From NCBI RefSeq assembly GCF_004101245.1, contig NZ_SCIN01000004.1, positions 1 through 64,000 on the forward strand: 64,000 bases of DNA. The letters are read 5' to 3'. Of the stretch, positions 16,807-29,667 are shown in pieces. Both the position numbers and the translations under genes were made by a program. Source of the stretch: Sphingomonas sp. UV9 (lineage in GTDB: Bacteria; Pseudomonadota; Alphaproteobacteria; Sphingomonadales; Sphingomonadaceae). The notes under the pieces are model-generated. The model had not been told where the DNA came from. It saw only the letters and a list, made by a program, of their open reading frames with translations, and ran no database searches. Position 1 is the first letter of the stretch; every line of letters begins with the position of its first letter.

Positions 16807-16967
16807 CGCGAAAACGCGTTCCGCTTACTGCTGCCCGATGACTGGACCATGCCGTCCCCGCTAATTATTGCGGAGAGAAAAACTGAGCAACATTATCGTA
16901 CAAGGCAAGCGGCGCGCACTGATGCGCAGCCTAGTCGGCTGCAACACGCGATGCTTATAGAAATGGT

Positions 16968-16980
16968 GCCCCACAGGGGC
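16968..16980 (-). terminator. hairpin after immunity copy 1
   Basis: GCCCC-ACA-GGGGC, followed on the minus strand by ACCATTTC, lies about 115 bases past the immunity stop codon. It corresponds in position and flanks to the hairpin at 16162-16177, which supports duplication of the whole cassette. A weak terminator at best. Confidence 0.35.
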
Positions 16981-17093
16981 TAAAGCTGGGCACCCGGATT
17001 GTTGGACAATTCACATCGAACGCCACTCATCCAAAGTTCGCGGCACCGGGATCGCGTGATCTTCAGATCGTTCTCACCCCGGCGCCCTCGCGT

Positions 17094-17405
17094 TCAATCC
17101 CTCGCATCGCGCAGCGCTTCCAACTCGGCCAACCTCACCGGATCGTCGGCGGCGAGCGCTTCTTCGAGATAGAAACCATACGCGATATTGCGCACCACCT
17201 CTTGCGCTTCACCGCTATAATCGGCAGCGATAACAGCGAAGGCGTCGACCAACTCGCGGAGGAAACCCTTGTCCAGTGCTTCAAGCTGGGCGCCGAGTAC
17301 TTCCATCATCTCAACAGCGGCATCAGGATCCAGCACATCTTCATCTGTCAGGTCCGCAAAAATCACAAACCGAGCAATGATGCGGGCGACCTGTATGGCT
17401 ATCAT
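17094..17405 (-). CDS. immunity protein-like, copy 1
   Basis: The 103-residue acidic helical protein (MIAIQVARIIARFVIFADLT ... YGFYLEEALAADDPVRLAEL) is the paralogue of 16286-16597. Its ATG lies where the undamaged toxin frame would end in CCATGA, giving the classic toxin-immunity overlap. Because of a frameshift, the toxin frame now reads on past it to 17341. It is inferred to bind and neutralise the nuclease-like toxin in the cytoplasm. The immunity role rests on position, size and acidity, not on a recognised family. Confidence 0.72.
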   Translation of the reverse strand: MIAIQVARIIARFVIFADLTDEDVLDPDAAVEMMEVLGAQLEALDKGFLRELVDAFAVIAADYSGEAQEVVRNIAYGFYLEEALAADDPVRLAELEALRDARD

Positions 17406-17979
17406 GGCTTGACCGCTCTGACTTTGATGTTGTGACGTTCATCTTCTTCAGTAGTTTTACCGCTTTGGCCTTCTGGACTTGGGTGGGAACCTCCCACGTG
17501 CCGATAAGTCGATGTTGCGCCAACACCTGAGATTGTCGCAATAGCTGTGCTCGCGCATGCGGCGCGTCCCTTACGCCCCACTTCCGATCAATAACGTATT
17601 CGCCTTGTATGCCGTCGAACTTGACCGGTCGCTTCGAGCCGTCCGGCATCGTCCGCATCAGCGTCGGCGCCTGACCAGGGCGCGCGCCAGTCGCTGAGTC
17701 ATTATAGGCTTTCCAAGGTTCGTCGGACTTGATCGTCTCTTTTGCCCAACCGATTTGCGGCGGATCAAAGGTCGGGCGCGGCCTCGCCATGCGAAGGCGG
17801 CGCAATGCGGAAACCCTGGCGAGCGCTGCCCCCGGCGTGGCTGCCAATGCGGCGTTTGCTGCGACCGCCCCCGTAGCGCGACCAATATCGCGCGCCGAGG
17901 CGTTGGCGACGGCCTCCGCTGCGCGCGAAACCTGGATACGAGCTGGCGTGTCCTCGGCGGCGATCGCGGTATCGATCAT
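17341..17979 (-). pseudogene. PD-(D/E)xK-like toxin, frameshifted at C-terminus
   Basis: The 212-codon frame has an Ala-rich helical N-terminus (1-65), a linker and a compact C-terminal domain: VKFDGIQGEYVIDRKWGV (Asp122 and the D131-R-K133 pair, a restriction-endonuclease-like core), LLRQSQVLAQ, and GTWEVPTQVQKAKAVKLLKK. Compared with copy 2, one base is missing near 17431: the alternative frame after KKMNVT gives NIKVRAVKP and a stop overlapping the immunity ATG, whereas the current frame runs on for about 30 foreign residues. The catalytic core is intact, so partial activity is conceivable. Assignment to a polymorphic-toxin nuclease is inference from motif and context; no delivery domain or secretion gene is nearby. 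Confidence 0.6.
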
Positions 17980-18065
17980 GCCTGCAATCCCGCGGCCAGC
18001 AGCTTACCGGTTCGCAGCCAGTGCGAGAACCCTGACTTGTGTCCGCCGTTCGCTGTCTGAACCAT
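17976..18065 (-). CDS. 29-residue ORF coupled to the toxin
   Basis: An ATG at 18065, preceded by AGGGGAAG, opens MVQTANGGHKSGFSHWLRTG and stops after 29 residues in a TGA overlapping the toxin ATG. It may be a real leader peptide, or the remnant of a longer upstream toxin portion shifted out of frame. No family recognised. Confidence 0.25.
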   Translation of the reverse strand: MVQTANGGHKSGFSHWLRTGKLLAAGLQA

Positions 18066-18545
18066 GCTGCTTCCCCTACCCACTCGTGCAGCAAGAACAT
18101 CTGATCAAGAAAATCCAACATCGCAAGCAGCAATACTTCGTTAGCACGAAATCGTAGAACAAGCGCCCGCGGAAAACTCACCTCATCAGAAACGTAGCGG
18201 TTACCAAGACTTCGCGAGTGCGGCTGGACCCAATAGCGGGGGGCCGCCCGGTTTATCGATGTTTTTGCCAAATGAACCGAATGGCTGCCTGCATTGCGGA
18301 CATGCTGTCGAGATCCCAGTCGGGACAATCGTCAATGGGCGCGCGCCAGCGTGAAGCATGGATGGGCATCCACACAGAGGGGCGTGGGTCCAGCTCGGGA
18401 AAGCAGGGACGAAGGGCTTGAGATTGAAATATGGATCGGGGCGGTGACACGCCGGGGTATTACCAGAGCCGTTTCGCCGCAGAAAATGCCGCGCCTTGGT
18501 CGATCTATGAGGGATCGAATGGGCCCCCCAACCGCGGGGGGACCC
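18066..18545. other. gene-poor stretch between toxin cassette and tRNA-Leu
   Basis: No ORF here has convincing codon use or homology. The base composition is less GC-rich than the flanking housekeeping genes, as across 16.1-18.5 kb. A CCCCCC/GGGGGG hairpin at 18524-18541 could end the tRNA-Leu transcript but lacks a T tract. No integrase, transposase or repeat of the tRNA 3' end was found. Confidence 0.5.
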
Positions 18546-18632
18546 TGGTGCCCGGAAGAGGACTCGAACCTCCACGACCTTGCGATCGCCAGCACCTGAA
18601 GCTGGTGCGTCTACCAATTCCGCCATCCGGGC
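18546..18632 (-). tRNA. tRNA-Leu (CAG)
   Basis: An 87-nt class II tRNA including CCA. The acceptor stem starts GCCCGGAT, the D arm contains TTGGTAGACGC, the anticodon stem CCAGC/GCTGG encloses TTCAGGT (anticodon CAG), a variable arm follows, and the T arm reads GGTTCGAGTCC. It reads leftward toward the toxin cassettes, so the cassettes sit just beyond its 3' end. Confidence 0.96.
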
Positions 18633-18744
18633 ACGGGGTAGGAGGGCGCCTCTAGGGGAGGGTCCTGATGCTTGTCAACACGCCTCTTGCTGGGGCAAGG
18701 GGTTATTCGCGAATGGGCATGCAAACAAAGTGGACGGACGGGCG

Positions 18745-19698
18745 ATGAACGACAAACTGGTGACGTTGATCGGGGGCGGCGGTTTCGTCGGCCGCTATGT
18801 CGCACAGGCGCTGCTGGCGTCGGGCGCACGCGTCCGCATCGCGCAGCGCGATCCGCGGCAGGCCTTTTTCCTGAAACCGCTCGGCGGGCTCGGCCAGACG
18901 CAGTTCGTCGGTGCCGACGTCACCAAGCCCGAGACGATCGCGCATGCGGTCCAAGGCTCCGACGTGGTGGTCAATCTGGTCGGCGTGCTCGCGGGCGATT
19001 TCCAGCGCATCCAGGCGCTCGGTGCGCAGACGGTCGCAGAGGCCGCGGCGAAGGCGGGCGTGGGCGCGCTGGTGCATGTCTCGGCGATCGGTGCCGACCC
19101 CGAGTCCGCGTCGGCCTATGGCAAGTCGAAGGGGCAGGGCGAGGCTGCGGTGCTGAACGCGTTCCCGACCGCCACCATCCTGCGGCCGTCGATCGTGTTC
19201 GGCCAGGAAGACCAGTTCGTGAACCGCTTCGCCGGCATGATCGTCAAGGCGCCCGTGGTGCCGGTGCTGCGCGCAGGGGCCAAGTTCCAGCCGGTGTTCG
19301 TCGGCAACGTCGCCGATGCGATCGTTGCGGCTGCGTCGGCGCCCGAGACGTTCGGCGGGCAGACGCTGGAGCTCGGCGGGCCCGACATCATCACGATGGG
19401 CAATCTGATCCGCTGGATCGCCAAGACGATCGGCCGCAATCCGTCGATCGTCGAGCTTCCCGACTTTGCCGGCGCAATGATAGCTAGGGCCGGCTTCCTG
19501 CCGGGCGCGCCGATCACCAAGGATCAGTGGACGATGCTGCAGAGCGACAATGTCGTCACCGGCACCGACGGGCTGGCGGCATTCGGGATCGAGGCGACGC
19601 CGCTGTCGACGGTCGCGCCGGGCTGGCTGGTGCGCTTTCGCAAGGCCGGGCGGTTCGGTCGTCGCGCCGAAACGCGTGCGGATACGAGGACGGCCTGA
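18745..19698 (+). CDS. NAD(P)H-binding complex I NDUFA9-like protein
   Basis: The 317-residue extended/atypical SDR has a Rossmann start LVTLIGGGGFVGRYVAQALL (glycine motif 9-15), ALVHVSAIGADPESASAYGKSKG with the Tyr-x3-Lys pair, and VTKDQW-type C-terminal features of the NDUFA9 subfamily. In alphaproteobacteria this protein associates with or helps assemble complex I, or acts as a quinone-related reductase; the role is inferred from family. The ATG at 18745 begins MNDKLV; the longer frame upstream runs into the tRNA. It is followed 60 bp later by uppP. Confidence 0.88.
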   Translation: MNDKLVTLIGGGGFVGRYVAQALLASGARVRIAQRDPRQAFFLKPLGGLGQTQFVGADVTKPETIAHAVQGSDVVVNLVGVLAGDFQRIQALGAQTVAEAAAKAGVGALVHVSAIGADPESASAYGKSKGQGEAAVLNAFPTATILRPSIVFGQEDQFVNRFAGMIVKAPVVPVLRAGAKFQPVFVGNVADAIVAAASAPETFGGQTLELGGPDIITMGNLIRWIAKTIGRNPSIVELPDFAGAMIARAGFLPGAPITKDQWTMLQSDNVVTGTDGLAAFGIEATPLSTVAPGWLVRFRKAGRFGRRAETRADTRTA

Positions 19699-19758
19699 CT
19701 TTTTCGCGCTAAAGGCGTGCTGACTCACCGATCCTGACCTTCCGCGCCGGAGCCCCGC

Positions 19759-20568
19759 TTGACCGAACTTCTCACCGTCATCCTCCTCGGCATCGTCGAG
19801 GGGATCACCGAATTCCTGCCCGTGTCGTCGACCGGACATCTGATCCTCGCGACGCGGCTGCTCGGCTATGATGCAGGGCGCTGGGAGGTGTTCAATGTCG
19901 TGATCCAGCTCGGCGCGATCCTCGCGATCGTCGTGCTGTACTGGCGGACGTTCTGGGCGGTGGGCATGGGGCTGATCCGCCGTGAGCCGAAGTCGTGGCT
20001 GTTCCTGCGTAATCTGATTGTCGCGTTCATTCCGGCCGCCGTGATCGGGTTGGCGCTGCATAAATATATCGAGGCGTTGCTCGGCAACGCCGAGGTCGTC
20101 GCGATCGCGCTGATCGTTGGCGGCTTCGCGATCCTCGCGGTCGAACGGTTCGCGCCCCGCAGCGATATCAGCGGCGTTGCGGATATTCCGTTGAAGACGG
20201 TGATTGGCATCGGCTTCCTTCAGTGCCTGGCGATGGTGCCTGGGGTCAGCCGGTCGGGCGCGACCATTCTCGGCGCGCTGGCGCTGGGCGTCGAGCGGCG
20301 TACTGCGGCGGAGTTCAGCTTTTTCCTCGCGATTCCGACGATGCTCGGTGCGAGCGGGCTCGAACTGCTGAAGAACCGCGAGGCGATCGCAAGCGGTGGC
20401 GGCGTCGGACTGGGCGCGATCGCGATCGGCGCCGCGGTGTCGTTCATCGTCGCGTTGCTGGTGGTGAAGTGGTTCGTCGGCATCGTCACCAAGCACGGCT
20501 TCGTGCCCTTCGCCCTGTACCGCGTCGTGGCAGGCTCTGCCGCATTGATCTGGCTGCTTAGCAAGTAG
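19759..20568 (+). CDS. uppP: undecaprenyl-diphosphatase UppP (BacA)
   Basis: The 269-residue polytopic membrane protein has both family signatures, EGITEFLPVSSTGHL (14-28, catalytic Glu/Ser/His) and PGVSRSG (161-167). It dephosphorylates C55-PP on the periplasmic face to recycle the lipid carrier for peptidoglycan and other polymers, and gives bacitracin resistance when abundant. The start is TTG at 19759 with GGAG upstream; no in-frame ATG precedes EGITEF. A terminator follows 50 bp after the stop. Confidence 0.96.
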   Translation: MTELLTVILLGIVEGITEFLPVSSTGHLILATRLLGYDAGRWEVFNVVIQLGAILAIVVLYWRTFWAVGMGLIRREPKSWLFLRNLIVAFIPAAVIGLALHKYIEALLGNAEVVAIALIVGGFAILAVERFAPRSDISGVADIPLKTVIGIGFLQCLAMVPGVSRSGATILGALALGVERRTAAEFSFFLAIPTMLGASGLELLKNREAIASGGGVGLGAIAIGAAVSFIVALLVVKWFVGIVTKHGFVPFALYRVVAGSAALIWLLSK

Positions 20569-20617
20569 GACCGTTTCGGAAACAATAACGGTTGATGCGA
20601 TCCGCTCTCAAATACTG

Positions 20618-20637
20618 AAGCGAATAATTCGCTTTTC
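20618..20637 (+). terminator. Rho-independent terminator after uppP
   Basis: AAGCGAA-TAA-TTCGCTT is a 7-bp stem with a 3-nt loop ending in TTTTC. It separates uppP from the gltD operon. The AT-rich bases after it (20638-20719) probably hold the gltD promoter. Confidence 0.7.
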
Positions 20638-20719
20638 TAGGTCAGCACAACTTACCTAAATGCGGTTTTAGCCGTGACAAGCCTCCCGCAGCGCAATAAC
20701 GCGGCTGTCGGAGGCATGT

Positions 20720-22162
20720 ATGGCGAACGATTCGATGCTAAAGTTTGTCGGCACGGAGCAATCGTACCCGGCAAAGCGCACCGCGGACGAGCGGCAGGAG
20801 GATTTCCGCGAGATCGCGCAGCGATACGCGGTCGAGCCCGCCGAGGAGCAGGCCGGACGCTGTTCGCAGTGCGGCGTGCCTTACTGCTCGGTCCATTGCC
20901 CGTTGCACAACCATATCCCCGATTGGCTCCGCCTCACCGCGGAAGGCCGGCTGCGCGAGGCGTATGAGCTGAGCAACGCGACCTCGACCATGCCCGAAAT
21001 CTGCGGCCGGATTTGTCCGCAGGACCGGCTGTGCGAAGGCAATTGCGTCATCGAATTCAGCGGGCACGGCGCGGTCACGATCGGATCGGTCGAGAAATTC
21101 ATCACCGACACCGCCTGGGAAAATGGCTGGGTCGAGCCGCTGGTCCCCGGCAAATCGCGCGGCCAGTCGGTCGGCGTGATCGGCGCGGGGCCGGCAGGGC
21201 TAACCGCGGCGGAATATATGCGCGGGCATGGCTATGACGTGCATGTCTATGACCGCTACGACCGCGCGGGCGGGCTGCTCACCTACGGCATCCCCGGCTT
21301 CAAGCTGGAGAAGCCGATCGTCATGCGGCGCGTCGAGCGGCTGAAGGCGGCGGGCATCGTGTTTCACGAAGGCTTCGCGGTCGGCGACGATGCGAGCCTC
21401 GACGAGCTGCGCCAGCGCCATGACGCGATCCTGATCGCGACCGGCGTCTACAAGGCACGCGCGATGGACCTGCCGGGTGGCGGATCCAATGGCGTGGTCG
21501 CGGCGCTCGACTTCCTCGTCGCGTCGAACCGCAAGGGCTTCGGCGACGCGGTCCCCGCATTCGACGACGGGAGTCTCAACGCCGAGGGCAAGGACGTCGT
21601 CGTGATCGGCGGCGGCGACACCGCGATGGACTGCGTGCGTACCGCGATCCGCCAGGGTGCGAAATCGGTGAAGTGCCTGTACCGCCGCGACCGCGCGAAC
21701 ATGCCCGGATCGCAGCGCGAAGTCGCCAATGCCGAGGAGGAGGGCGTCGAGTTCGTCTGGCTTTCGGGGCCGCAGAGCTTCGACGGCGGCGATAGCGTGT
21801 CGAGCGTGAAGGTGCGGAAAATGCGGCTCGGCGCGCCCGATGCGAGCGGCCGCCGCGCGCCCGAACCCGATCCGGCGGGCGATTATACGGTCGACGCCGA
21901 TCTGGTGATCAAGGCGCTGGGCTTCGATGCCGAGGACCTGCCGACCTTGTTCGCGACGCCCGAGCTTGGGGTGAGCCGCTGGGGCACCGTGCTGGTCGAC
22001 GGCAAGACGCTGATGACCAGCCTCGACGGCGTGTTCGCGGCGGGCGACATCGTCCGCGGTGCGAGCCTGGTCGTGTGGGCGATCCGCGACGGGCGCGACG
22101 TCGCGGCGACGATGCACAAATGGCTGAAGACCAAGGCCGCGAGCGCGAAGGTGGCGGCATGA
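20720..22162 (+). CDS. gltD: glutamate synthase (NADPH) small subunit
   Basis: The 480-residue protein has the N-terminal double Fe-S module with Cys48/51/56/60 and Cys95/99/105/109, an FAD-binding VGVIGAGPAGLTAAEYM, and an NADPH-binding VVVIGGGDTAMDC. It passes electrons from NADPH to GltB for conversion of glutamine plus 2-oxoglutarate into two glutamates. It comes before gltB here, the reverse of the enterobacterial order, with a DUF2059 gene between; its TGA overlaps the ATG of that gene. Confidence 0.97.
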   Translation: MANDSMLKFVGTEQSYPAKRTADERQEDFREIAQRYAVEPAEEQAGRCSQCGVPYCSVHCPLHNHIPDWLRLTAEGRLREAYELSNATSTMPEICGRICPQDRLCEGNCVIEFSGHGAVTIGSVEKFITDTAWENGWVEPLVPGKSRGQSVGVIGAGPAGLTAAEYMRGHGYDVHVYDRYDRAGGLLTYGIPGFKLEKPIVMRRVERLKAAGIVFHEGFAVGDDASLDELRQRHDAILIATGVYKARAMDLPGGGSNGVVAALDFLVASNRKGFGDAVPAFDDGSLNAEGKDVVVIGGGDTAMDCVRTAIRQGAKSVKCLYRRDRANMPGSQREVANAEEEGVEFVWLSGPQSFDGGDSVSSVKVRKMRLGAPDASGRRAPEPDPAGDYTVDADLVIKALGFDAEDLPTLFATPELGVSRWGTVLVDGKTLMTSLDGVFAAGDIVRGASLVVWAIRDGRDVAATMHKWLKTKAASAKVAA

Positions 22163-22758
22163 TGCGCCGGTATCTCGCCGCGGCCGCGCTCGCGCTGACT
22201 GCGCCGTCGGTCTTCGCGCAGACCGCGCCGGCGCCCGCCGCGCCCGCTGTCGCGCCACCCTCCGCCACGATCGATCCGGGCCGGATCGCCGCGGCACGCG
22301 AGCTGATCGACCTGCTCATGCCGCCTGCGTCGCGCGCGCAGATGGTGGAAGGCATGATGACGCCGATGCTCGTCAATATGCGGCGGGGGATGGCGCAAAA
22401 CCCTGTATTCGCGGCGGCGATGAACGGCGATCCGCGCGTGAAGACGCTGTTCGACGCGTTCATGCAGCGTCAGCAGGAGCGGACGATGACGCTGTTGCGC
22501 GCCAGCCTGCCCGGCATGTCGGATGCGATGACCCGCGCCTATGCCCGTCGCTTCGACGTCACGCAGATGCGCGAGATCAAGGCGTTCTTCATGACGCCGA
22601 CCGGCCGCATCTACATGCAGCAGGCGGCCACGATCATGGCCGATCCCGATATCGGTGCCTGGCAGCGGACGATGATGACCGATTCGATGGGCAAGGTGCA
22701 GGACGACGTCGCGGACTTCGCCAAGCAGGTCGCCGCGCTCGAACCGAAGAAGAAGTGA
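22159..22758 (+). CDS. DUF2059 secreted protein between gltD and gltB
   Basis: The 199-residue protein has a signal peptide (MMRRYLAAAALALTAPSVFA) and a helical DUF2059 domain (about 40-190) ending AALEPKKK. DUF2059 proteins are periplasmic with no proven biochemical role. The start lies in ATGATG overlapping the gltD stop, and its own TGA overlaps a GTG and sits 2 nt before the gltB ATG, so it is locked into the glutamate synthase operon. A link between a periplasmic protein and glutamate synthase is not obvious; coexpression is certain, functional linkage is inference. Confidence 0.88.
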   Translation: MMRRYLAAAALALTAPSVFAQTAPAPAAPAVAPPSATIDPGRIAAARELIDLLMPPASRAQMVEGMMTPMLVNMRRGMAQNPVFAAAMNGDPRVKTLFDAFMQRQQERTMTLLRASLPGMSDAMTRAYARRFDVTQMREIKAFFMTPTGRIYMQQAATIMADPDIGAWQRTMMTDSMGKVQDDVADFAKQVAALEPKKK

Positions 22759-22760
22759 CG

Positions 22761-27302
<4,542 letters not shown>

Positions 27303-27320
27303 GTCCCACCTGTCCGCTCA

Positions 27321-27424
27321 CCACCCCGGCGAAGGCCGGGGCCCAATTGGAAAGGCCGCAGTAAGGACGCGCCGTCCTCCGTCAGCGACGTCCCCCAATT
27401 GGGCCCCGGCCTTCGCCGGGGTGG
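27321..27424. repeat. palindromic intergenic element, class A copy 1
   Basis: Two 30-base arms (27321-27350 and 27395-27424) are near-perfect inverted repeats built around CCCCGGCGAAGGCCGGGG and CCAATTGG, joined by a 44-base centre. Close copies lie at 44875-44977, 50446-50550 and 56194-56299; half copies at 31003-31024 and 56084-56107. All are intergenic and can fold as long hairpins, so they may end transcripts or act as REP-like elements. Confidence 0.93.
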
Positions 27425-27449
27425 GTAGGGGGCAGCGCAAAGGTGAGAT

Positions 27450-27578
27450 GGTTCACGCGGAGACGCGGAGACGCGGAGCTAAAATTCGATCTTCTGCTTT
27501 TCGGTTGCGATCGGTGAGGGAGGAGCTTCGCTCGACGCAAACGCAACACCTCCGCGTCTCCGCGTCTCCGCGCGAACC
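27450..27578. repeat. inverted repeat with triple GCGGAGAC units, class D
   Basis: Arms at 27450-27478 and 27550-27578 match at 28 of 29 positions as an inverted repeat. Each arm contains the 9-base unit CGCGGAGA repeated in tandem (CGCGGAGACGCGGAGACG). The 71-base centre is AT-richer. It lies directly after a class A element, between gltB and the GST gene; together the two elements fill most of the 344-bp gap. Confidence 0.88.
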
Positions 27579-27646
27579 AAATCTTCTTACCACCGACCCG
27601 ACCCGCGCTAGTGACACACCCGCCCCGCACCGCCTAAACGAAGCGC

Positions 27647-28321
27647 ATGTGGCAGCTTTACCAATTCCCCCTGTGTCCCTTCTCGCGAAAGGTGCGCCTG
27701 CTGCTGGGCGAGAAGGGGATCGGCTATGAGTTGGTCCGCGAATCGCCCTGGGATCGCCGCGACGAGTTCATGGACATGAACCCTGCCGGCCAGACGCCGG
27801 TGATGGTCGACGCGTCACGCGGCGTGGCGCCCCTCATCGATTCGATGGCGATCTGCGAGTTCTTCGAGGAAACCGTCGAGAAGGCGGCGATGATCAACGG
27901 CACCGCGACCAACCGCGCCGAGATCCGCCGCCTCGTCACGTGGTTCGACACGCATTTCTACCGCGACGTGACCGGGCCGCTGCTTCACGAGCGGATGGTC
28001 AAGCGGCTCGCGCATCGCGCCGCGCCCGATGCAAAGGGCCTGCGCGAGGCGATGAAGGCCGCGGTCGGGCATCTCGACTATATGGATTACCTGCTCGATC
28101 ACCGGAACTGGCTGGGCGGCGCGACGATGAGCCTCGCCGATCTCGCGGCGGCCGCGCAGATCTCGGTCACCGATTATCTAGGCGGGATCGACTGGAAGGG
28201 CCATGACCAGACCGCACGCTGGTATCGCGGGTTCAAGAGCCGCCCGAGCTTCCGCCCGCTGCTCAGCGAACGGATGGAGATGATCGCTCCCCCGGCGCAT
28301 TACGACAATGTCGATTTCTGA
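27647..28321 (+). CDS. glutathione S-transferase family protein
   Basis: The 224-residue protein has a thioredoxin-like N-terminal domain with CPFS at 10-13 and the cis-Pro/ES region [11 protein letters not shown]...[10 protein letters not shown], then an all-helical C-terminal domain. The active-site Cys places it with beta/omega or Grx2-like bacterial GSTs. Substrate unknown. Its 3' end overlaps the start of csaA by 14 nt, so the two are cotranscribed. Confidence 0.9.
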   Translation: MWQLYQFPLCPFSRKVRLLLGEKGIGYELVRESPWDRRDEFMDMNPAGQTPVMVDASRGVAPLIDSMAICEFFEETVEKAAMINGTATNRAEIRRLVTWFDTHFYRDVTGPLLHERMVKRLAHRAAPDAKGLREAMKAAVGHLDYMDYLLDHRNWLGGATMSLADLAAAAQISVTDYLGGIDWKGHDQTARWYRGFKSRPSFRPLLSERMEMIAPPAHYDNVDF

Positions 28322-28655
28322 GCAGATCGCCTATACCGACTTCGAGAAGGTCGACATCCGCGTCGGCACGATCGTCGCGGCCGAGCCCTTCCCCGAAGCA
28401 CGCAAGCCGGCGATAAAGCTGCGGATCGATTTCGGCGACGAGATCGGCGTGAAACGCTCATCCGCGCAGATCACCGAGCATTATACGCCAGAGACTTTAG
28501 TCGGGCGACAGGTCGCGGCGGTCGTGAACTTCCCGCCGCGCCAGATCGGTCCGATGATGTCCGAAGTCCTGACGCTCGGCTTTCCCGATGCGGACGGGAA
28601 GGTGGTCTTGATCTCGCCGACCGGACAAGTCCCCAACGGCGGACGACTGTTCTGA
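28308..28655 (+). CDS. csaA: tRNA-binding protein CsaA
   Basis: The 115-residue protein is a single OB-fold tRNA-binding domain: [20 protein letters not shown], the KLRIDFG strand, [19 protein letters not shown] and [10 protein letters not shown]. CsaA is a dimeric tRNA-binding/chaperone-like protein linked to protein export in Bacillus. Length and motifs match the family throughout. It begins inside the GST gene. Confidence 0.93.
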   Translation: MSISEQIAYTDFEKVDIRVGTIVAAEPFPEARKPAIKLRIDFGDEIGVKRSSAQITEHYTPETLVGRQVAAVVNFPPRQIGPMMSEVLTLGFPDADGKVVLISPTGQVPNGGRLF

Positions 28656-28663
28656 AGAGCAAT

Positions 28664-28783
28664 CCTCCCCCGCCGGGGGGAGGTGGCTGGCGCTTGCCAG
28701 ACGGAGGGGGAGGTAGGGCGAACCTCGGTTCCGTGTCCTCCCCCTCTGTCACCTTCGGCGCCACCTCCGCCTTGCGGGGGAGG
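28664..28783. repeat. palindromic intergenic element, class B copy 1
   Basis: G-rich arms (GGGGGGAGGTGGCTGG, GACGGAGGGGGAGGT) are followed by their C-rich complements, giving a nested inverted repeat between the convergent csaA and OmpA-type genes. The element at 33351-33470 is the same sequence in the opposite orientation. Placed between two stop codons, it probably works as a bidirectional terminator. Confidence 0.88.
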
Positions 28784-28797
28784 TTCAGCCCCAGCTC

Positions 28798-29472
28798 TTA
28801 CTGACGCATGTCGTTCTGCGAGATCGGCACGATCTTCACTTCGACGCGACGGTTCGCCGCGCGACCGGCATCGGTGTCGTTCGATGCGATCGGCTGCGTC
28901 TCGCCGTAGCCGCGCGTGCCGATCCGCGCGGTCTGCACGCCGTGGCCCGCCAGATAATCCGCGACCGAGCGCGCACGGCGCTCCGACAGCGTCTGGTTGT
29001 ACGCATCGCTGCCGGTCGAATCGGTGTGGCCGTACACGTCGATATAGGTCTGGTTATACTGCGCCAGCGTGTCGGCGACCTGATCGAGCGTCCGCTTGAA
29101 CTGCGGCTGCACATCGGCGCTGTCATACGCAAACGTGATGCCCGACGGGATGTTCAGCACCAGGTCGTCGCCCTGGCGGATCACCTGCACGTCGGTGCCC
29201 GCGGTGCGCGCGCGCAGGTCACGCTCCTGCTTGTCCATGTACGCGCCGATGCCCGCGCCCGCGAGGCCGCCGATGCCCGCGCCGAGCAGCTTTTCGGTAC
29301 GGTCGCGACGACCGCCGACCACGTCGCCGAGCAGATAACCGCCTAGGGCGCCGCCAATGCCGCCCAGCGCAGTCTTCGAAATCGTTTGGCGGCCGGTTTC
29401 CGGATCCGTCGTGCAGCCGCTGGTGGCGATCAGTGCGGCGAGTGCGACACCTGCGAACATCCTGGTTTTCAT
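28798..29472 (-). CDS. OmpA family outer-membrane lipoprotein
   Basis: The 224-residue protein has a lipobox (LIATSGC, Cys20), a glycine-zipper segment (about 35-80: GGIGGALGGYLLG, GAGIGGLAGAGIGAYM) and a C-terminal OmpA/MotB peptidoglycan-binding domain (about 105-215: TFAYDSADVQPQF, YGHTDSTGSDAYNQTLSERR, NRRVEVKIVP). It resembles YiaD/Pal-like proteins that tether the outer membrane to peptidoglycan. Complete length. Monocistronic; a class B repeat follows its stop. Confidence 0.94.
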   Translation of the reverse strand: MKTRMFAGVALAALIATSGCTTDPETGRQTISKTALGGIGGALGGYLLGDVVGGRRDRTEKLLGAGIGGLAGAGIGAYMDKQERDLRARTAGTDVQVIRQGDDLVLNIPSGITFAYDSADVQPQFKRTLDQVADTLAQYNQTYIDVYGHTDSTGSDAYNQTLSERRARSVADYLAGHGVQTARIGTRGYGETQPIASNDTDAGRAANRRVEVKIVPISQNDMRQ

Positions 29473-29667
29473 AGATAAACTCCCTGAGACATGATCGATG
29501 ACGGCTTTATGCCCAATACGGCCGACAACCCGGCTTCGCGACGATTGTTCCGCCTGCGCACTGAATCAAGTCAGACCACCTTCGCGCCCGCCTGTCGAGT
29601 ATGTGCCACCCGAAACGCAAGGACGGTTGTGCGACCGGCCGTTGTCCTGCAAAGAGAGCCCGAGCCA

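Noticed and set aside
18201-18626. 141-codon minus-strand ORF
   Set aside because: It runs through the tRNA-Leu gene in its first third and has no recognisable protein features.
16100-18640. Integrated prophage or integrative element at tRNA-Leu
   Set aside because: The AT-richer composition and tRNA fit, but I found no integrase, no duplicated tRNA end and no phage structural gene.
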